A stretch of 63,378 nt of DNA from positions 1 to 63,378 of the forward strand of contig NZ_JAJSOH010000037.1 of NCBI RefSeq assembly GCF_021277265.1, given 5' to 3'. The translations under genes were made by a program, and so were the position numbers. The notes below the pieces were generated by a model. That model saw only the letters and a program-made list of their open reading frames with translations, made no database searches and was not told the origin of the DNA. This stretch comes from Kineosporia rhizophila. Lineage in GTDB: Bacteria > Actinomycetota > Actinomycetes > Actinomycetales > Kineosporiaceae. How positions within the stretch are numbered: the first letter of the stretch is position 1; each line of letters begins with the position of its first letter. This document shows positions 9,492-17,974 of the stretch, in pieces.

Positions 9492-10373
9492 ATGGCCACC
9501 GCAACGCAATGGGTCGAGGGGGCGCGGCTGCGCACCCTCCCGCTCTCGGCCGCCCCGGTGCTGGCCGGGACCGGCGCGGCGATCGGCCAGGACCTGGGCT
9601 GGGGCGGGCGGGAACTGCTGGCGGCGGTGCTCGCGATGATCGTCTCGCTGGCCCTGCAGGTCGCCGTGAACTACGCCAACGACTACTCCGACGGCATCCG
9701 CGGCACCGACGACGACCGGGTCGGGCCGTTCCGGCTGACCGGCTCCCGCGCCGCCCGGCCGGAAGAGGTCAAGCGCGCCGCCTTCACCGGTTTCGGTGTC
9801 GCCGGGGTGGCCGGGCTGGCGCTGGTGCTGCTGTCCGGCCACCTCTGGCTGCTCGCCGTCGGGGTGCTGTGCGTGCTCGCGGCCTGGTACTACACCGGCG
9901 GCAAGCACCCCTACGGCTACGCCGGGTTCGGCGAGGTGTCGGTGTTCGTCTTCTTCGGCCTGGTGGCGGTGCTCGGCACGATGTACACCCAGGTGGGGAC
10001 GATCTCGGGCACCGGAGTGGGGGCGGCCACCGGGATGGGGGCGCTGGCCTGCGCGGTCCTGGTCGCGAACAACCTGCGCGACATCCCCACCGACGCCGTG
10101 AGCGGGAAGCGGACGCTGGCGGTGCGGCTGGGCGACCCGGCGACCCGGGTGTTCTTCACCTTCCTGGTGGCCACCCCGTTCGTGCTCACCCTGGTGATCT
10201 CGCCCTGGCACCCCTGGACCGCGCTGTCGCTGCTGGCCCTGCCCCTGGCCAAGGGCCCGGTGACCGCGGTGACCTCGGGCGAGACCGGTCTGGGACTGAT
10301 CCCGGCGGTCGGCGGCACCGGCAAGCTGGGCCTGGTGTGGGCCCTGCTGATGGGCATCGGCCTGGCCTTCTGA
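9492..10373 (+). CDS. menA: 1,4-dihydroxy-2-naphthoate polyprenyltransferase
   Basis: An integral-membrane UbiA-family prenyltransferase (293 residues) that joins a polyprenyl chain to 1,4-dihydroxy-2-naphthoate, giving demethylmenaquinone. The two Asp-rich motifs are present: NDYSDGIRGTDDD (about 60-72), and NNLRDIPTD (about 194-202) followed by GKRTLAVRLG. About eight hydrophobic helices are predicted. ATG 9492 is preceded by AGAGGAAG about 7 bases upstream and lies 3 bases after menE, so the pair is an operon. Menaquinone is the only quinone of most actinobacteria, which links this locus to the respiratory genes further right. Confidence 0.93.
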   Translation: MATATQWVEGARLRTLPLSAAPVLAGTGAAIGQDLGWGGRELLAAVLAMIVSLALQVAVNYANDYSDGIRGTDDDRVGPFRLTGSRAARPEEVKRAAFTGFGVAGVAGLALVLLSGHLWLLAVGVLCVLAAWYYTGGKHPYGYAGFGEVSVFVFFGLVAVLGTMYTQVGTISGTGVGAATGMGALACAVLVANNLRDIPTDAVSGKRTLAVRLGDPATRVFFTFLVATPFVLTLVISPWHPWTALSLLALPLAKGPVTAVTSGETGLGLIPAVGGTGKLGLVWALLMGIGLAF

Positions 10374-10410
10374 GCCCCGCCGGCCGGGCCGGGCCGACCG
10401 CGCGAGCCGG

Positions 10411-10728
10411 CTACTTCTTCGGCTGCTGGTCCTGCTCGGCCCGGATCGCCTCGGCGGCCAGCGCGTCCTCCACCTCGTCGTCCGGCCGTTCGAGGCCGGC
10501 CTCACGGGCCGCGGCCTTCTCGTCCAGCCGCCGACGGGTGCGCTCGGCCAGGGCCAGGCTCACCTCTTCGCGCGGCCTGCGCAGGAAGAGGTAGGACAGG
10601 GCCACCGAGATCACCCAGGCGAACACGATGAGCAGCAGGCTGCGGCCCATGACGAGGCCCAGCCCGATCAGGACCGCGACGAAGATCGCGAGCCGCATGG
10701 CGGTGTACTTGATCAGAGCCTGGTGCAC
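10411..10728 (-). CDS. DUF4229 membrane protein
   Basis: A 105-residue protein of the DUF4229 family, common next to menaquinone and cytochrome c genes in actinobacteria; function unknown. Two transmembrane helices (about residues 8-25 and 28-47) are followed by an Arg/Glu-rich cytoplasmic tail that looks helical (RREEVSLALAERTRRRLDEK) and ends in Lys-Lys. The GTG at 10728 was chosen because a TACCCT -10 box sits 6 bases upstream; longer upstream frames add only non-conserved residues. It is convergent with menA. Confidence 0.8.
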   Translation of the reverse strand: MHQALIKYTAMRLAIFVAVLIGLGLVMGRSLLLIVFAWVISVALSYLFLRRPREEVSLALAERTRRRLDEKAAAREAGLERPDDEVEDALAAEAIRAEQDQQPKK

Positions 10729-10734
10729 CCCTTC

Positions 10735-10740
10735 AGGGTA
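10735..10740 (-). promoter_or_regulatory. -10 box of leaderless DUF4229 gene
   Basis: TACCCT (minus strand) is 6 bases before the GTG at 10728. Confidence 0.5.
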
Positions 10741-10900
10741 GCCCGGCGTCACTCTCCGGCCGTCGCCCGCCCACCGGCACCTGACCGGGACGGGTCTTCA
10801 AGCTGCCCCCCTTCCCTGCCGAAGCAACGCGCATCAGCGTTCACCCGACCGGGTGACCCGCACCCGCGGTCTCGGCCGACGCCAGCAGGGAGACGACACG

Positions 10901-13510
10901 ATGCAGCTTCTCGGGGCCGATCCCGGCGGCGAAGGCCGTCCCACCACTCCCGGCCTGAATTCCACCGACCTCAGCCCGGCCGGTCTGGCCCCGCTCACCG
11001 GTTTCGCCGGAACCGGCGCGACCGGCACCCAGGCGGGCCGCTGGGGCCGGCTACGCCGGATGGGCCGGCTCAGCCGGATCAGCCGGGGCAGCCGCCGTGG
11101 CGCCCGGGTGCGACTGCGCGGCCGCCGTCCGGTCGTGCGCACCGGCCGTCCGGGGCCGATCGATGATCACGCCGGTCTGCCCGCACCTCTGCTGACTCCC
11201 CCGCTGGCGATCGCAACCCCTGTGCTGGACAACCCTTCCCGCGACGCCGGGTGCGGATTCGACACCCTGACCTTCGGACCGGTCACACGCCCCGGCGGGC
11301 CCGGCGAAGAAGAGGCGGACACCGCCGAGTGGGACCTGCCGGTGTCCATGGCGATCGACCTGTCCGACGGCCCGAAGGTGATCCGGCGCCCGCTCCCGCC
11401 GCTACCCCCGGAGTTGCTCAAAGGCGTTCCCCGGCAGGCCGGTCCCGAGCGGGCCAACCCTGATGCGAACGACCAGGACGAACAGACCGGGCCGACCAAC
11501 CCGGTCCGGGCCGAAGCCCTCGTTCCACCTCAGGCGCCGACTCCCGTGACCCCCTATGCCGGCGTCAATCTGAACCCGTCCTCTCCGGTGACCCACAAGG
11601 AACCCCGACGCGTCCCCGAGGCCCTGCTCACCCTCGTCCTTTCGTTGATCGCATCGGCCACCGCCTGGGCCACCGCCGCCACCCCGCAGGTCTGGCTCGC
11701 GCTCTCGGCCCTCCCCGCGGCCGGACTCCTGGCGCTGCTGCTGCCCGAGGCAACGGTGGCCCGGGTACTGCGCGCCACCGCGCTTTTCGCCTCCGCCGCC
11801 GCGCTGGCCGTGCTCGACCCGGCCATGACTCCCGTCAGCCTGACCATCGCCCTGGCCACCGCAGCCTTCTACCCCCTGATGCTCAGCCCAGCCGGCGGCT
11901 GGCTGGTTACCGCATTGGCTGTCGTCTCCCCCACCGCCGCACTGATCGGGCGCACGCTCGCCGACGGCCCCGACCGGGTGCTCCGCATGCTGGGCGACCC
12001 GCAGGCGAATCCGGCAGTCGGCCCCCAGATCGCGCTGGCCTCCGGCATTCTCGTCGCCGGACTGGTCGGCCTGACCACCACCGTCACCCGCCGCCGGCTC
12101 ATCGGTGCCGCCTCAGCCGCCCAGACGGCCGAGCGCCAGGCCCGTGCCGAGGCGGCCGCCCTGGCCGCCGCCTCCTCGACCGATCCGGCCACCGGCCTGC
12201 CCAACCGCGACGGCCTGCTGCGGGCGATCGCGCTCACCCTCACCGAGCCCGACCCGGTCACCCGCGGCAGCAGCCAGCCCCCGGTCGGGCTGGTCCTGGC
12301 CGAGATCGAGCGGTTCGACCACCTGGCCGACACCTTGGGCGCCCCGCTGGCCGACGACCTCGCCGCCCAGGCCGGTCTGCGGATCTCCAAGGCCTTCGCC
12401 GACCATCTGGTGGGCCGCGTCTCGCGTCACCAGTTCGCCGTGGTGCTGACCGAGGACGTGCTCACCCCTAACGCCGACACCTGTGCCGACGTGGCCCGCA
12501 GCATCAGCCGGCAGATGGCCGAGCCGGTGCTGGCCGGCCGCCGCGAGTTCACCCTGTCCTGCTCACTGGGCGCCGTGATCTCGGGGCCCGGGCTGATCAC
12601 CGCCGACGACCTGCTGCAGGCCGCCGACGAGGCGGTACGCACCGCCCGGCGCGGTGGCCGCGGCCGCTTCACCATGTTCGACCGGGCCGTGCGGGCCCGC
12701 CGCCGGCTGCAGGCCGGGCTGGAGAACGAACTGCGCCAGGCCGTGCTGCGCGGCTCGATCGAGGTGGACTTCCAGCCGATGCTCGCGCTGGGCTCCGGGA
12801 CCGACGACGACGACCACATCACCGGCGCCGAGGCCCGCCCGCGCTGGCGGCGGCCGGACGGCACCACCATGCCCGCCGAGGACTTCCTGCCGCTGGCCGA
12901 CGAGCTCGGGCTGGGCGTCACCCTCGGCCTGCAGACGATCAACCGGGCCCTGACCGCGCTGGTGATCTGGCGGCACGAGGGGGTCGGCGTGGACCAGGTC
13001 TGGGTCGGCCTGACCCCGGCCCAGCTGCAGGATCCGGACTTCGCCCACGAGGTGGCCGCGCAGCTGGCGATCCGCGGGCTGGCCGCCTCCTGCCTCACCC
13101 TGCAGATCGGGGCCGGTGAGCTCGGCGAGTCCGGCCAGGCCCTGCTGACCCTGGGAATGCTTCGCTCGCTGGGGATCTCGGTGGCCCTGGCCGACTTCGG
13201 CGGCGGCGGAACGTCTCTGACCATGCTGCGCCGGCTGCCGATCAGCGCGGTGAAGCTGGATGCGCGGCTGACCGCCGAGCTCGCCGAGGCCGACGACGTG
13301 CCCCGGGCCGCGGCCCAGTTGTGCCACTCGCTCGGGCTGCAGGTGATCTGCGACGCCGTGCAGACTCCCGGCCAGCTGGAGGGAGCCCGGCGGATCGGGG
13401 CGGACGCGGTGCAGGGTCAGGCGATCGCCCGGCCGATGTCCGCGCAGGACGTGACCAACCTGCTCACCCTGCGCATGCCTCGCGCCCTGCGGCTGGGCAC
13501 CGAGAGCTAG
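10901..13510 (+). CDS. Membrane protein with degenerate GGDEF and EAL domains
   Basis: A protein of 869 residues. A long disordered N-terminus (Arg/Pro-rich, about 1-235) precedes five or six membrane helices (about 238-400), a GGDEF-like domain (about 420-590) and an EAL-like domain (about 620-865). The active-site motifs are eroded: GGDEF is SRHQF (508-512), EAL is EAR (644-646), the DDFGTG loop is ADFGGG (from 764), and the ELTE Glu is replaced. It is therefore likely a c-di-GMP sensor or scaffold, not an enzyme. The fold-level similarity (TDPATGLPNRDGL, KLDARL) is clear. Start ATG 10901 has GGGAG-type Shine-Dalgarno at 10886-10893. It is convergent with the second PLDc_N gene, with only three bases between the two stop codons. 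Confidence 0.85.
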   Translation: MQLLGADPGGEGRPTTPGLNSTDLSPAGLAPLTGFAGTGATGTQAGRWGRLRRMGRLSRISRGSRRGARVRLRGRRPVVRTGRPGPIDDHAGLPAPLLTPPLAIATPVLDNPSRDAGCGFDTLTFGPVTRPGGPGEEEADTAEWDLPVSMAIDLSDGPKVIRRPLPPLPPELLKGVPRQAGPERANPDANDQDEQTGPTNPVRAEALVPPQAPTPVTPYAGVNLNPSSPVTHKEPRRVPEALLTLVLSLIASATAWATAATPQVWLALSALPAAGLLALLLPEATVARVLRATALFASAAALAVLDPAMTPVSLTIALATAAFYPLMLSPAGGWLVTALAVVSPTAALIGRTLADGPDRVLRMLGDPQANPAVGPQIALASGILVAGLVGLTTTVTRRRLIGAASAAQTAERQARAEAAALAAASSTDPATGLPNRDGLLRAIALTLTEPDPVTRGSSQPPVGLVLAEIERFDHLADTLGAPLADDLAAQAGLRISKAFADHLVGRVSRHQFAVVLTEDVLTPNADTCADVARSISRQMAEPVLAGRREFTLSCSLGAVISGPGLITADDLLQAADEAVRTARRGGRGRFTMFDRAVRARRRLQAGLENELRQAVLRGSIEVDFQPMLALGSGTDDDDHITGAEARPRWRRPDGTTMPAEDFLPLADELGLGVTLGLQTINRALTALVIWRHEGVGVDQVWVGLTPAQLQDPDFAHEVAAQLAIRGLAASCLTLQIGAGELGESGQALLTLGMLRSLGISVALADFGGGGTSLTMLRRLPISAVKLDARLTAELAEADDVPRAAAQLCHSLGLQVICDAVQTPGQLEGARRIGADAVQGQAIARPMSAQDVTNLLTLRMPRALRLGTES

Positions 13511-13513
13511 AAG

Positions 13514-13807
13514 CTACTTCTTGTCCTCGTCGTCCGGCCGGGGCTGGCGGTGGTCGAGGGTGCGCAGGAAGTCGGGGTCGTCGTCGGGGCCCAGGGTGCG
13601 CAGCCGCCGCGGCGGCTGATTGCCCGGCGCGGCCTGGTGCCCGAAGAAGATCCAGATCAGACCGCCGAAGAACGGCACCATCACGATCAGCAGCAGCCAC
13701 AGGGGTTTGGGCAGGGTGCGGATCTCGTCGTTGTTGCTGCGCAGGCAGTCGATGACCGCGTAGATGGTGATGCCGAGCGCCGCGAGCACGAGAAGAACCC
13801 TGACCAT
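13514..13807 (-). CDS. PLDc_N-type small membrane protein
   Basis: A 97-residue paralogue of the protein at 176-589. The N-terminal helix (about 1-20) and a second hydrophobic helix (about 36-56) are joined by CLRSNNDEIRTLPKPLW, and the tail carries GPDDDPDFL then DDEDKK. No catalytic HKD motif is present. ATG 13807 was chosen because a TACCAT box is 6 bases upstream and the family usually starts right at the first helix. Its physical linkage to a GGDEF/EAL gene matches the other copy. Confidence 0.82.
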   Translation of the reverse strand: MVRVLLVLAALGITIYAVIDCLRSNNDEIRTLPKPLWLLLIVMVPFFGGLIWIFFGHQAAPGNQPPRRLRTLGPDDDPDFLRTLDHRQPRPDDEDKK

Positions 13808-13813
13808 CGCCCA

Positions 13814-13819
13814 ATGGTA
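13814..13819 (-). promoter_or_regulatory. -10 box of leaderless PLDc_N gene
   Basis: TACCAT (minus strand) is 6 bases before ATG 13807. Confidence 0.45.
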
Positions 13820-13887
13820 GGCGGTGAGTCTGTGGCCCGCGCGTCCCCTTCGCGCACCACGAGAACCGAACCACAAACCAAGGACGC

Positions 13888-13909
13888 CTGTGAGCCGGAA
13901 GGCTCACAG
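13888..13909 (-). terminator. Hairpin downstream of ccsB
   Basis: Perfect 9-bp arms with a GGAA tetraloop, about 70 bases after the ccsB stop and before the PLDc_N promoter. A moderately T-rich stretch follows on the minus strand. Likely ends the heme/cytochrome c operon transcript. Confidence 0.55.
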
Positions 13910-13976
13910 TCCCCCAACGCCTCCGGCTCCGGGAGGTACCCCCAGTCCTCAGTTTGGATCTTGGTTTCGGTCGGTG

Positions 13977-14969
13977 CTACTTCGCGTAGGCGTGCAGCCC
14001 GGAGAAGAACAGGTTGACCCCGAAGTAGTTGAACATCAGGCAGGCGAAGGCGACGCAGGCCAGGTACGCGGCCCGCTTGCCGTCCCAGCCGCGGGTCGCC
14101 CGGGCGTGCAGGTAGGCGGCGTAGGCGACCCAGATGACGAAGCTCCAGATCTCCTTCGGGTCCCAGTTCCAGTAGCGGCCCCAGGCCTTCTCGGCCCAGA
14201 TCGCACCGGCGATCAGGGTGAAGGTCCACAGCGGGAAGGCGATCGCGTAGAGCCGGTAGGACGTCCGGTCCAGCACGTCGGCGCTGGGCAGCTTGTCCAT
14301 GAAGGCGCCGCGCGTGGGCGGCCGGCCCGCCGCGCTCAGCGAGGCCCGCCGGTCCTGCACCAACTGCAGCACGGTCAGCGAGAACCCGAGCACGTAGAGG
14401 GCGGAGGCGATGAACGCCACCGACACGTGGATGATCAGCCAGGTGCTCTGCAGGGCCGGCACCAGCTGGGCCGACTCGGTGTAGAGCACGGCGACCGCCA
14501 GGCCCAGGGTGAGCAGCACCGGGCCGACCACGAAGGTGCCCAGGAAGCGCAGGTCGAGGCGCCACAGCGAGGCCAGGTAGACCGCCGTGACGACGACCGC
14601 CCCGCTGATCGAGAACTCGTACATGTTGCTCCACGGCACCCGCTCCGCGGAGATGCCCCGGGTGATCACCCCGCCCAGGTGCAGGGCGAAGGCGAGCCAG
14701 GTGACCATCACCGCCATCGCCACGGTCTGCCGCTTCTCACCGGCCCGGTCGCCCGCCGCGAGCGAGGTCGGGGCCAGGTCGGTCCCGTGCTCGCTGGTCA
14801 CCGACGGGCCGCCGACCTTGGCCAGTTCCTTCTCGCGGACCGCGGCGGCGGCCACCCGGCCCCGGCCGGACAGGTCCACGGCGAAGGCGACCAGGGCGAC
14901 GGCGTAGGCCGCCATCGCCGAATAGATCAGGTTGTTGCTCAACTGCGCCAGGGATTCGTTGACGCCCAC
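13977..14969 (-). CDS. ccsB: Cytochrome c biogenesis protein CcsB (heme handling)
   Basis: A System II cytochrome c maturation membrane protein (330 residues). It carries the tryptophan-rich WWD signature WGRYWNWDPKE (about 262-272), which binds heme on the outer face, and about eight transmembrane helices. With ResB (immediately upstream) it moves and attaches heme to apocytochrome c. GTG 14969 lies one base after the resB stop and has AAGGAGT about 8 bases upstream. This is the last gene of the long minus-strand cluster. Confidence 0.92.
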   Translation of the reverse strand: MGVNESLAQLSNNLIYSAMAAYAVALVAFAVDLSGRGRVAAAAVREKELAKVGGPSVTSEHGTDLAPTSLAAGDRAGEKRQTVAMAVMVTWLAFALHLGGVITRGISAERVPWSNMYEFSISGAVVVTAVYLASLWRLDLRFLGTFVVGPVLLTLGLAVAVLYTESAQLVPALQSTWLIIHVSVAFIASALYVLGFSLTVLQLVQDRRASLSAAGRPPTRGAFMDKLPSADVLDRTSYRLYAIAFPLWTFTLIAGAIWAEKAWGRYWNWDPKEIWSFVIWVAYAAYLHARATRGWDGKRAAYLACVAFACLMFNYFGVNLFFSGLHAYAK

Positions 14970-14970
14970 G

Positions 14971-16680
14971 TCAGACTCCTTCGCCCGCTGTGTCGGCCGG
15001 CTTCTCGCTGGGCGCGTCCGGTTCCCGGTCCGCGCGTGGTTCGGTCGCCGCCGTGTCCGTGCTGGTCGCCGGGGACTCCTCCACCCGGGCGGGCACTGCG
15101 GCCGTAAGGAGACTACGCACCTCGTCGGCGAGTTGCGTGTCTTCGGTCCGGGAGAGTCCGCCGACCCCGACGACGGTGAGGCCGTCGGCGCCGGGCGTGA
15201 CCCGGAACCAGACCCGGCGCCGGCGGACGAACAGCGAGGCCGTCACGCCGAACAGGGCCATCAGGGCGAAGACCAGGACATAGGGCTTCGTCGGGTCGTA
15301 GCGGATGTCGAGCGCGACGTAGCGGGTGACGCCGTCGAGGGTGACGGTGCCGTTGCCCCCGGGCAGCTCGACGCTCTCGCCCACCCCGATCGTCTTGCTG
15401 AACTGCTCGCCCTCGGCGTTCTTGACCGGGGTCAGCCCCTCCGGGTCGAGGACGTAGACCGACCGGCCCACACCGTCGTCCAGGCCCAGGTCCCCGGTGA
15501 AGGCGAGAACCTGCAGCCGGGGGTTGTCGGCGGCCGGGAACACCGAGATCTCGGCGCCGGTGGCCGGGTCGGTGCCGGCGGTGGGCAGGAACACGCCCAT
15601 CAGGCCCAGCTGCCGGGGCTTGGCCGCGGGCAGCTTGATCACGCCGGTGGAGGTGTAGTTCGAGTCGTTGGACAGGAAGGCCACCGGCCCGGACCAGACC
15701 TCGTTGCCCTCGCCGTCGCGCACGGTGATCTCGGGGGCGTAGCCGTTGCCGACCAGGAACAGCCGGGCGCCGTTCACATCCAGCGGCTGGTTGACCCGGA
15801 TCGACCTCTCCTGCGGGTCGGCCCCGGGCTCGGTGACCAGGTCGACCTTGGCCTCGAAGTCGCGGGCGGCGCCGAACTGGCTCCCGCCCGCCTGGGACTC
15901 GAAGTCGGCGGTGAAGCTCTTGAGCGTGAACGAGTACGGCGGCAGGTCGTCGGCGCCGACGTTGCGGCCGGCCTGGAAGGTGTCGTACTGCGGCAGGGTG
16001 TTCGCCCACTTCTCGCCGACGATCACCAGGTTCTGGCCGGAGTAGCTGACGAACGAGCCGATCGCCATCGCCGCCAGCAGCCCGACCAGCGAGAGGTGGA
16101 AGAGCAGGTTGCCGGTCTCGGAGAGCATCCCGCGGTCGGCCGAGAGCGTCTGCCCGTCGTGCGCGTGCACCCGGTAACGCCTGCGCCGCAACGCCTTGCG
16201 GGCCGCCTCGAGCACCTCCTCCGGGGCCGCCGAGGTCTCGGCGCGGCCGTGCACCGGCATCCGCTCCAGGCGGCGCGGGGCGCGCGGCGGCTTGGCCAGC
16301 AGCGCCTTGAACTGCTGCCGGGTGCGCGGCACCACGCAGCCGATCAGCGAGATGAACAGCAGCAGGTAGATCGCCGAGAACCAGGGCGAGCCGTAGACGT
16401 CGAAGCCGTCGAACCGGTTCACCCAGGGCGCCAGGGTGGGGTGCTCCTCGATGAAACCGGTGACCTGGGCGGGGTCGATCCGGGTCTGCGGGATCAGCGA
16501 GCCCGGCACCGCGGCCAGGGCGAGCAGCATCAGCAGGATCAGCGCGGTGCGCATGCTGGTGAGCTGACGCCACATCCAGCGCAGCCAGCCGATCGGCCCC
16601 AGCCGGGGCTGCACGATCGGCCGCTCGGTGTCGGTCTCGGGCAGCCGGGGCTTCTGGCCCTCCTGCAGGTCGGCGCTCAT
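14971..16680 (-). CDS. resB: ResB-family cytochrome c biogenesis protein
   Basis: A 569-residue membrane protein of the ResB/Ccs1 family. It has four helices (around 45, 105, 215 and 455) and a large extracytoplasmic domain between the third and fourth. It pairs with CcsB to form the heme transporter/cytochrome c synthase of System II. The N-terminal motif with MRTALILLMLLALAAVPGS is typical. The C-terminal 90 residues are a polar, Glu/Pro-rich tail. ATG 16680 directly follows the ccdA stop with no gap, which indicates translational coupling. Confidence 0.9.
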   Translation of the reverse strand: MSADLQEGQKPRLPETDTERPIVQPRLGPIGWLRWMWRQLTSMRTALILLMLLALAAVPGSLIPQTRIDPAQVTGFIEEHPTLAPWVNRFDGFDVYGSPWFSAIYLLLFISLIGCVVPRTRQQFKALLAKPPRAPRRLERMPVHGRAETSAAPEEVLEAARKALRRRRYRVHAHDGQTLSADRGMLSETGNLLFHLSLVGLLAAMAIGSFVSYSGQNLVIVGEKWANTLPQYDTFQAGRNVGADDLPPYSFTLKSFTADFESQAGGSQFGAARDFEAKVDLVTEPGADPQERSIRVNQPLDVNGARLFLVGNGYAPEITVRDGEGNEVWSGPVAFLSNDSNYTSTGVIKLPAAKPRQLGLMGVFLPTAGTDPATGAEISVFPAADNPRLQVLAFTGDLGLDDGVGRSVYVLDPEGLTPVKNAEGEQFSKTIGVGESVELPGGNGTVTLDGVTRYVALDIRYDPTKPYVLVFALMALFGVTASLFVRRRRVWFRVTPGADGLTVVGVGGLSRTEDTQLADEVRSLLTAAVPARVEESPATSTDTAATEPRADREPDAPSEKPADTAGEGV

Positions 16681-17415
16681 CTACAGCACCAGCTCGAAGT
16701 TGGCCACGAACCCCTGGCTGCTCGCCACCAGGTGCCCCCAGAAACCGCTGACCAGCATCAGCCCGATCAGAACAAGCATGATCCCGCCGAACCGGGTGAT
16801 CGCCACCCGGTGCCGGCGCAGCACGCCGAAGGCCGACATGGCGCGCCGGTAGGCCAGCGCGGCCAGCAGGAACGGCAGGCCCAGGCCCATGCAGTAGGCG
16901 AAGGCCAGCAGGCCGCCCCGGCGGGCGTCACCGAAACCGCTGGACATCGAGACGATCGCGGTGAGCGTGGGGCCGATGCACGGCGTCCAGCCCAGGCCGA
17001 ACACCACCCCGAGCAGCGGGGCGCCGACCAGGCCGGCGGTGGGCCGGATGTCGAGCCGGCGCTCCACCGCGAACCTGGGCAGGAAGCCCGCGAACAGCAG
17101 CCCGAGGACGATGGTCACGGCCCCCAGCACCCGGGTGATGATGTCGTTGTACTCCATCAGCGAGCGCCCGACGGCCCCGGCGATCCAGCCCATGGTCACG
17201 AACACCGCGGTGAAACCGGCGATGAACAACGCCACTCCGAGCACCATCCGGCCGCGGCGCTGCTGCTCCAGGTCCTCACCGGTGAGACCGGTGACGTAGC
17301 CCAGGTAACCGGGCACCAGGGGCAGCACGCAGGGCGAGGCGAACGAGACCAGCCCGGCCAGGACCGCGATCGGGACGGCCAGCAACAGGGGGCCGTCGAG
17401 CACCGTGCCGGTCAT
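16681..17415 (-). CDS. ccdA: Cytochrome c biogenesis thiol transporter CcdA
   Basis: A 244-residue, six-helix membrane protein of the CcdA/DsbD family that carries reducing equivalents from cytoplasmic thioredoxin to the outer face. Both redox Cys are seen: FASPCVLPLVPGYL (about residue 29) and GWTPCIGPTL (about 146). It reduces the adjacent TlpA lipoprotein, which in turn keeps apocytochrome Cys reduced. The ATG overlaps the tlpA stop (ATGA), and the stop abuts resB. Confidence 0.93.
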   Translation of the reverse strand: MTGTVLDGPLLLAVPIAVLAGLVSFASPCVLPLVPGYLGYVTGLTGEDLEQQRRGRMVLGVALFIAGFTAVFVTMGWIAGAVGRSLMEYNDIITRVLGAVTIVLGLLFAGFLPRFAVERRLDIRPTAGLVGAPLLGVVFGLGWTPCIGPTLTAIVSMSSGFGDARRGGLLAFAYCMGLGLPFLLAALAYRRAMSAFGVLRRHRVAITRFGGIMLVLIGLMLVSGFWGHLVASSQGFVANFELVL

Positions 17416-17969
17416 GCCTGCGCATCTCCCGAGACGTCCTCGACCAGGTCGACCAGGGTGACCTTGGAGACCACGCCGACGTAGCGCGCGGCGATCCGGC
17501 CCTCGGCGTCGAGCACCAGGGTGACCGGGATGGTCTGCGAGGTGACCGCCCCGTTCAGGGCCAGCAGCAGGTCACCCTCGTCGAACAGGCTCGGGTAGGT
17601 GATCCCGTACTCCTTCTCGTGGGTCTTCGCCCCGGCCACGGTGTCGCGGAAGGCGATCCCGACGAAGTTCGCCTTCTCGCCCAGTTCCTCGTGCGCCTCC
17701 TGCAGGTCCGGCGCCTCGGTCCGGCAGGGCCCGCACCACGAACCCCACACGTTCATCACCAGCGGCTTGCCGCGCAGCGAGGCGAGGTCGAGCTTCTCGC
17801 CCTCGACCGTGGTGCCGGACATCGCGATCGGCTCCTTACGGTCACCGGTCTCGATGAACTGGGTGGCGCTGCCGTCGACGGCGGTGCCGTCGTCGGCCGA
17901 CGCGTTCGAGCAGCCCGCCAGAGCCAGGACGAGGGCGCCGGCGGCGATCAGAGGTCGTGCGGAGAACAT
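17412..17969 (-). CDS. TlpA/ResA-type thioredoxin lipoprotein
   Basis: A 185-residue lipoprotein: MFSARP signal peptide with lipobox LAGC (Cys about 21), then a thioredoxin fold with WGSWCGPC (redox Cys 79 and 82). It is predicted to reduce apocytochrome c disulfides outside the membrane, fed by CcdA encoded next door. ATG 17969 has a GGGAG site about 10 bases upstream. It starts five bases after the stop of the histidine phosphatase gene. Longer in-frame extension upstream is antisense to nothing conserved and lacks a signal peptide. Confidence 0.9.
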   Translation of the reverse strand: MFSARPLIAAGALVLALAGCSNASADDGTAVDGSATQFIETGDRKEPIAMSGTTVEGEKLDLASLRGKPLVMNVWGSWCGPCRTEAPDLQEAHEELGEKANFVGIAFRDTVAGAKTHEKEYGITYPSLFDEGDLLLALNGAVTSQTIPVTLVLDAEGRIAARYVGVVSKVTLVDLVEDVSGDAQA

Positions 17970-17974
17970 GGGAC

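Noticed and set aside
14932..17484. Long plus-strand frame over resB and ccdA
   Set aside because: Antisense shadow; the minus-strand proteins have intact motifs.
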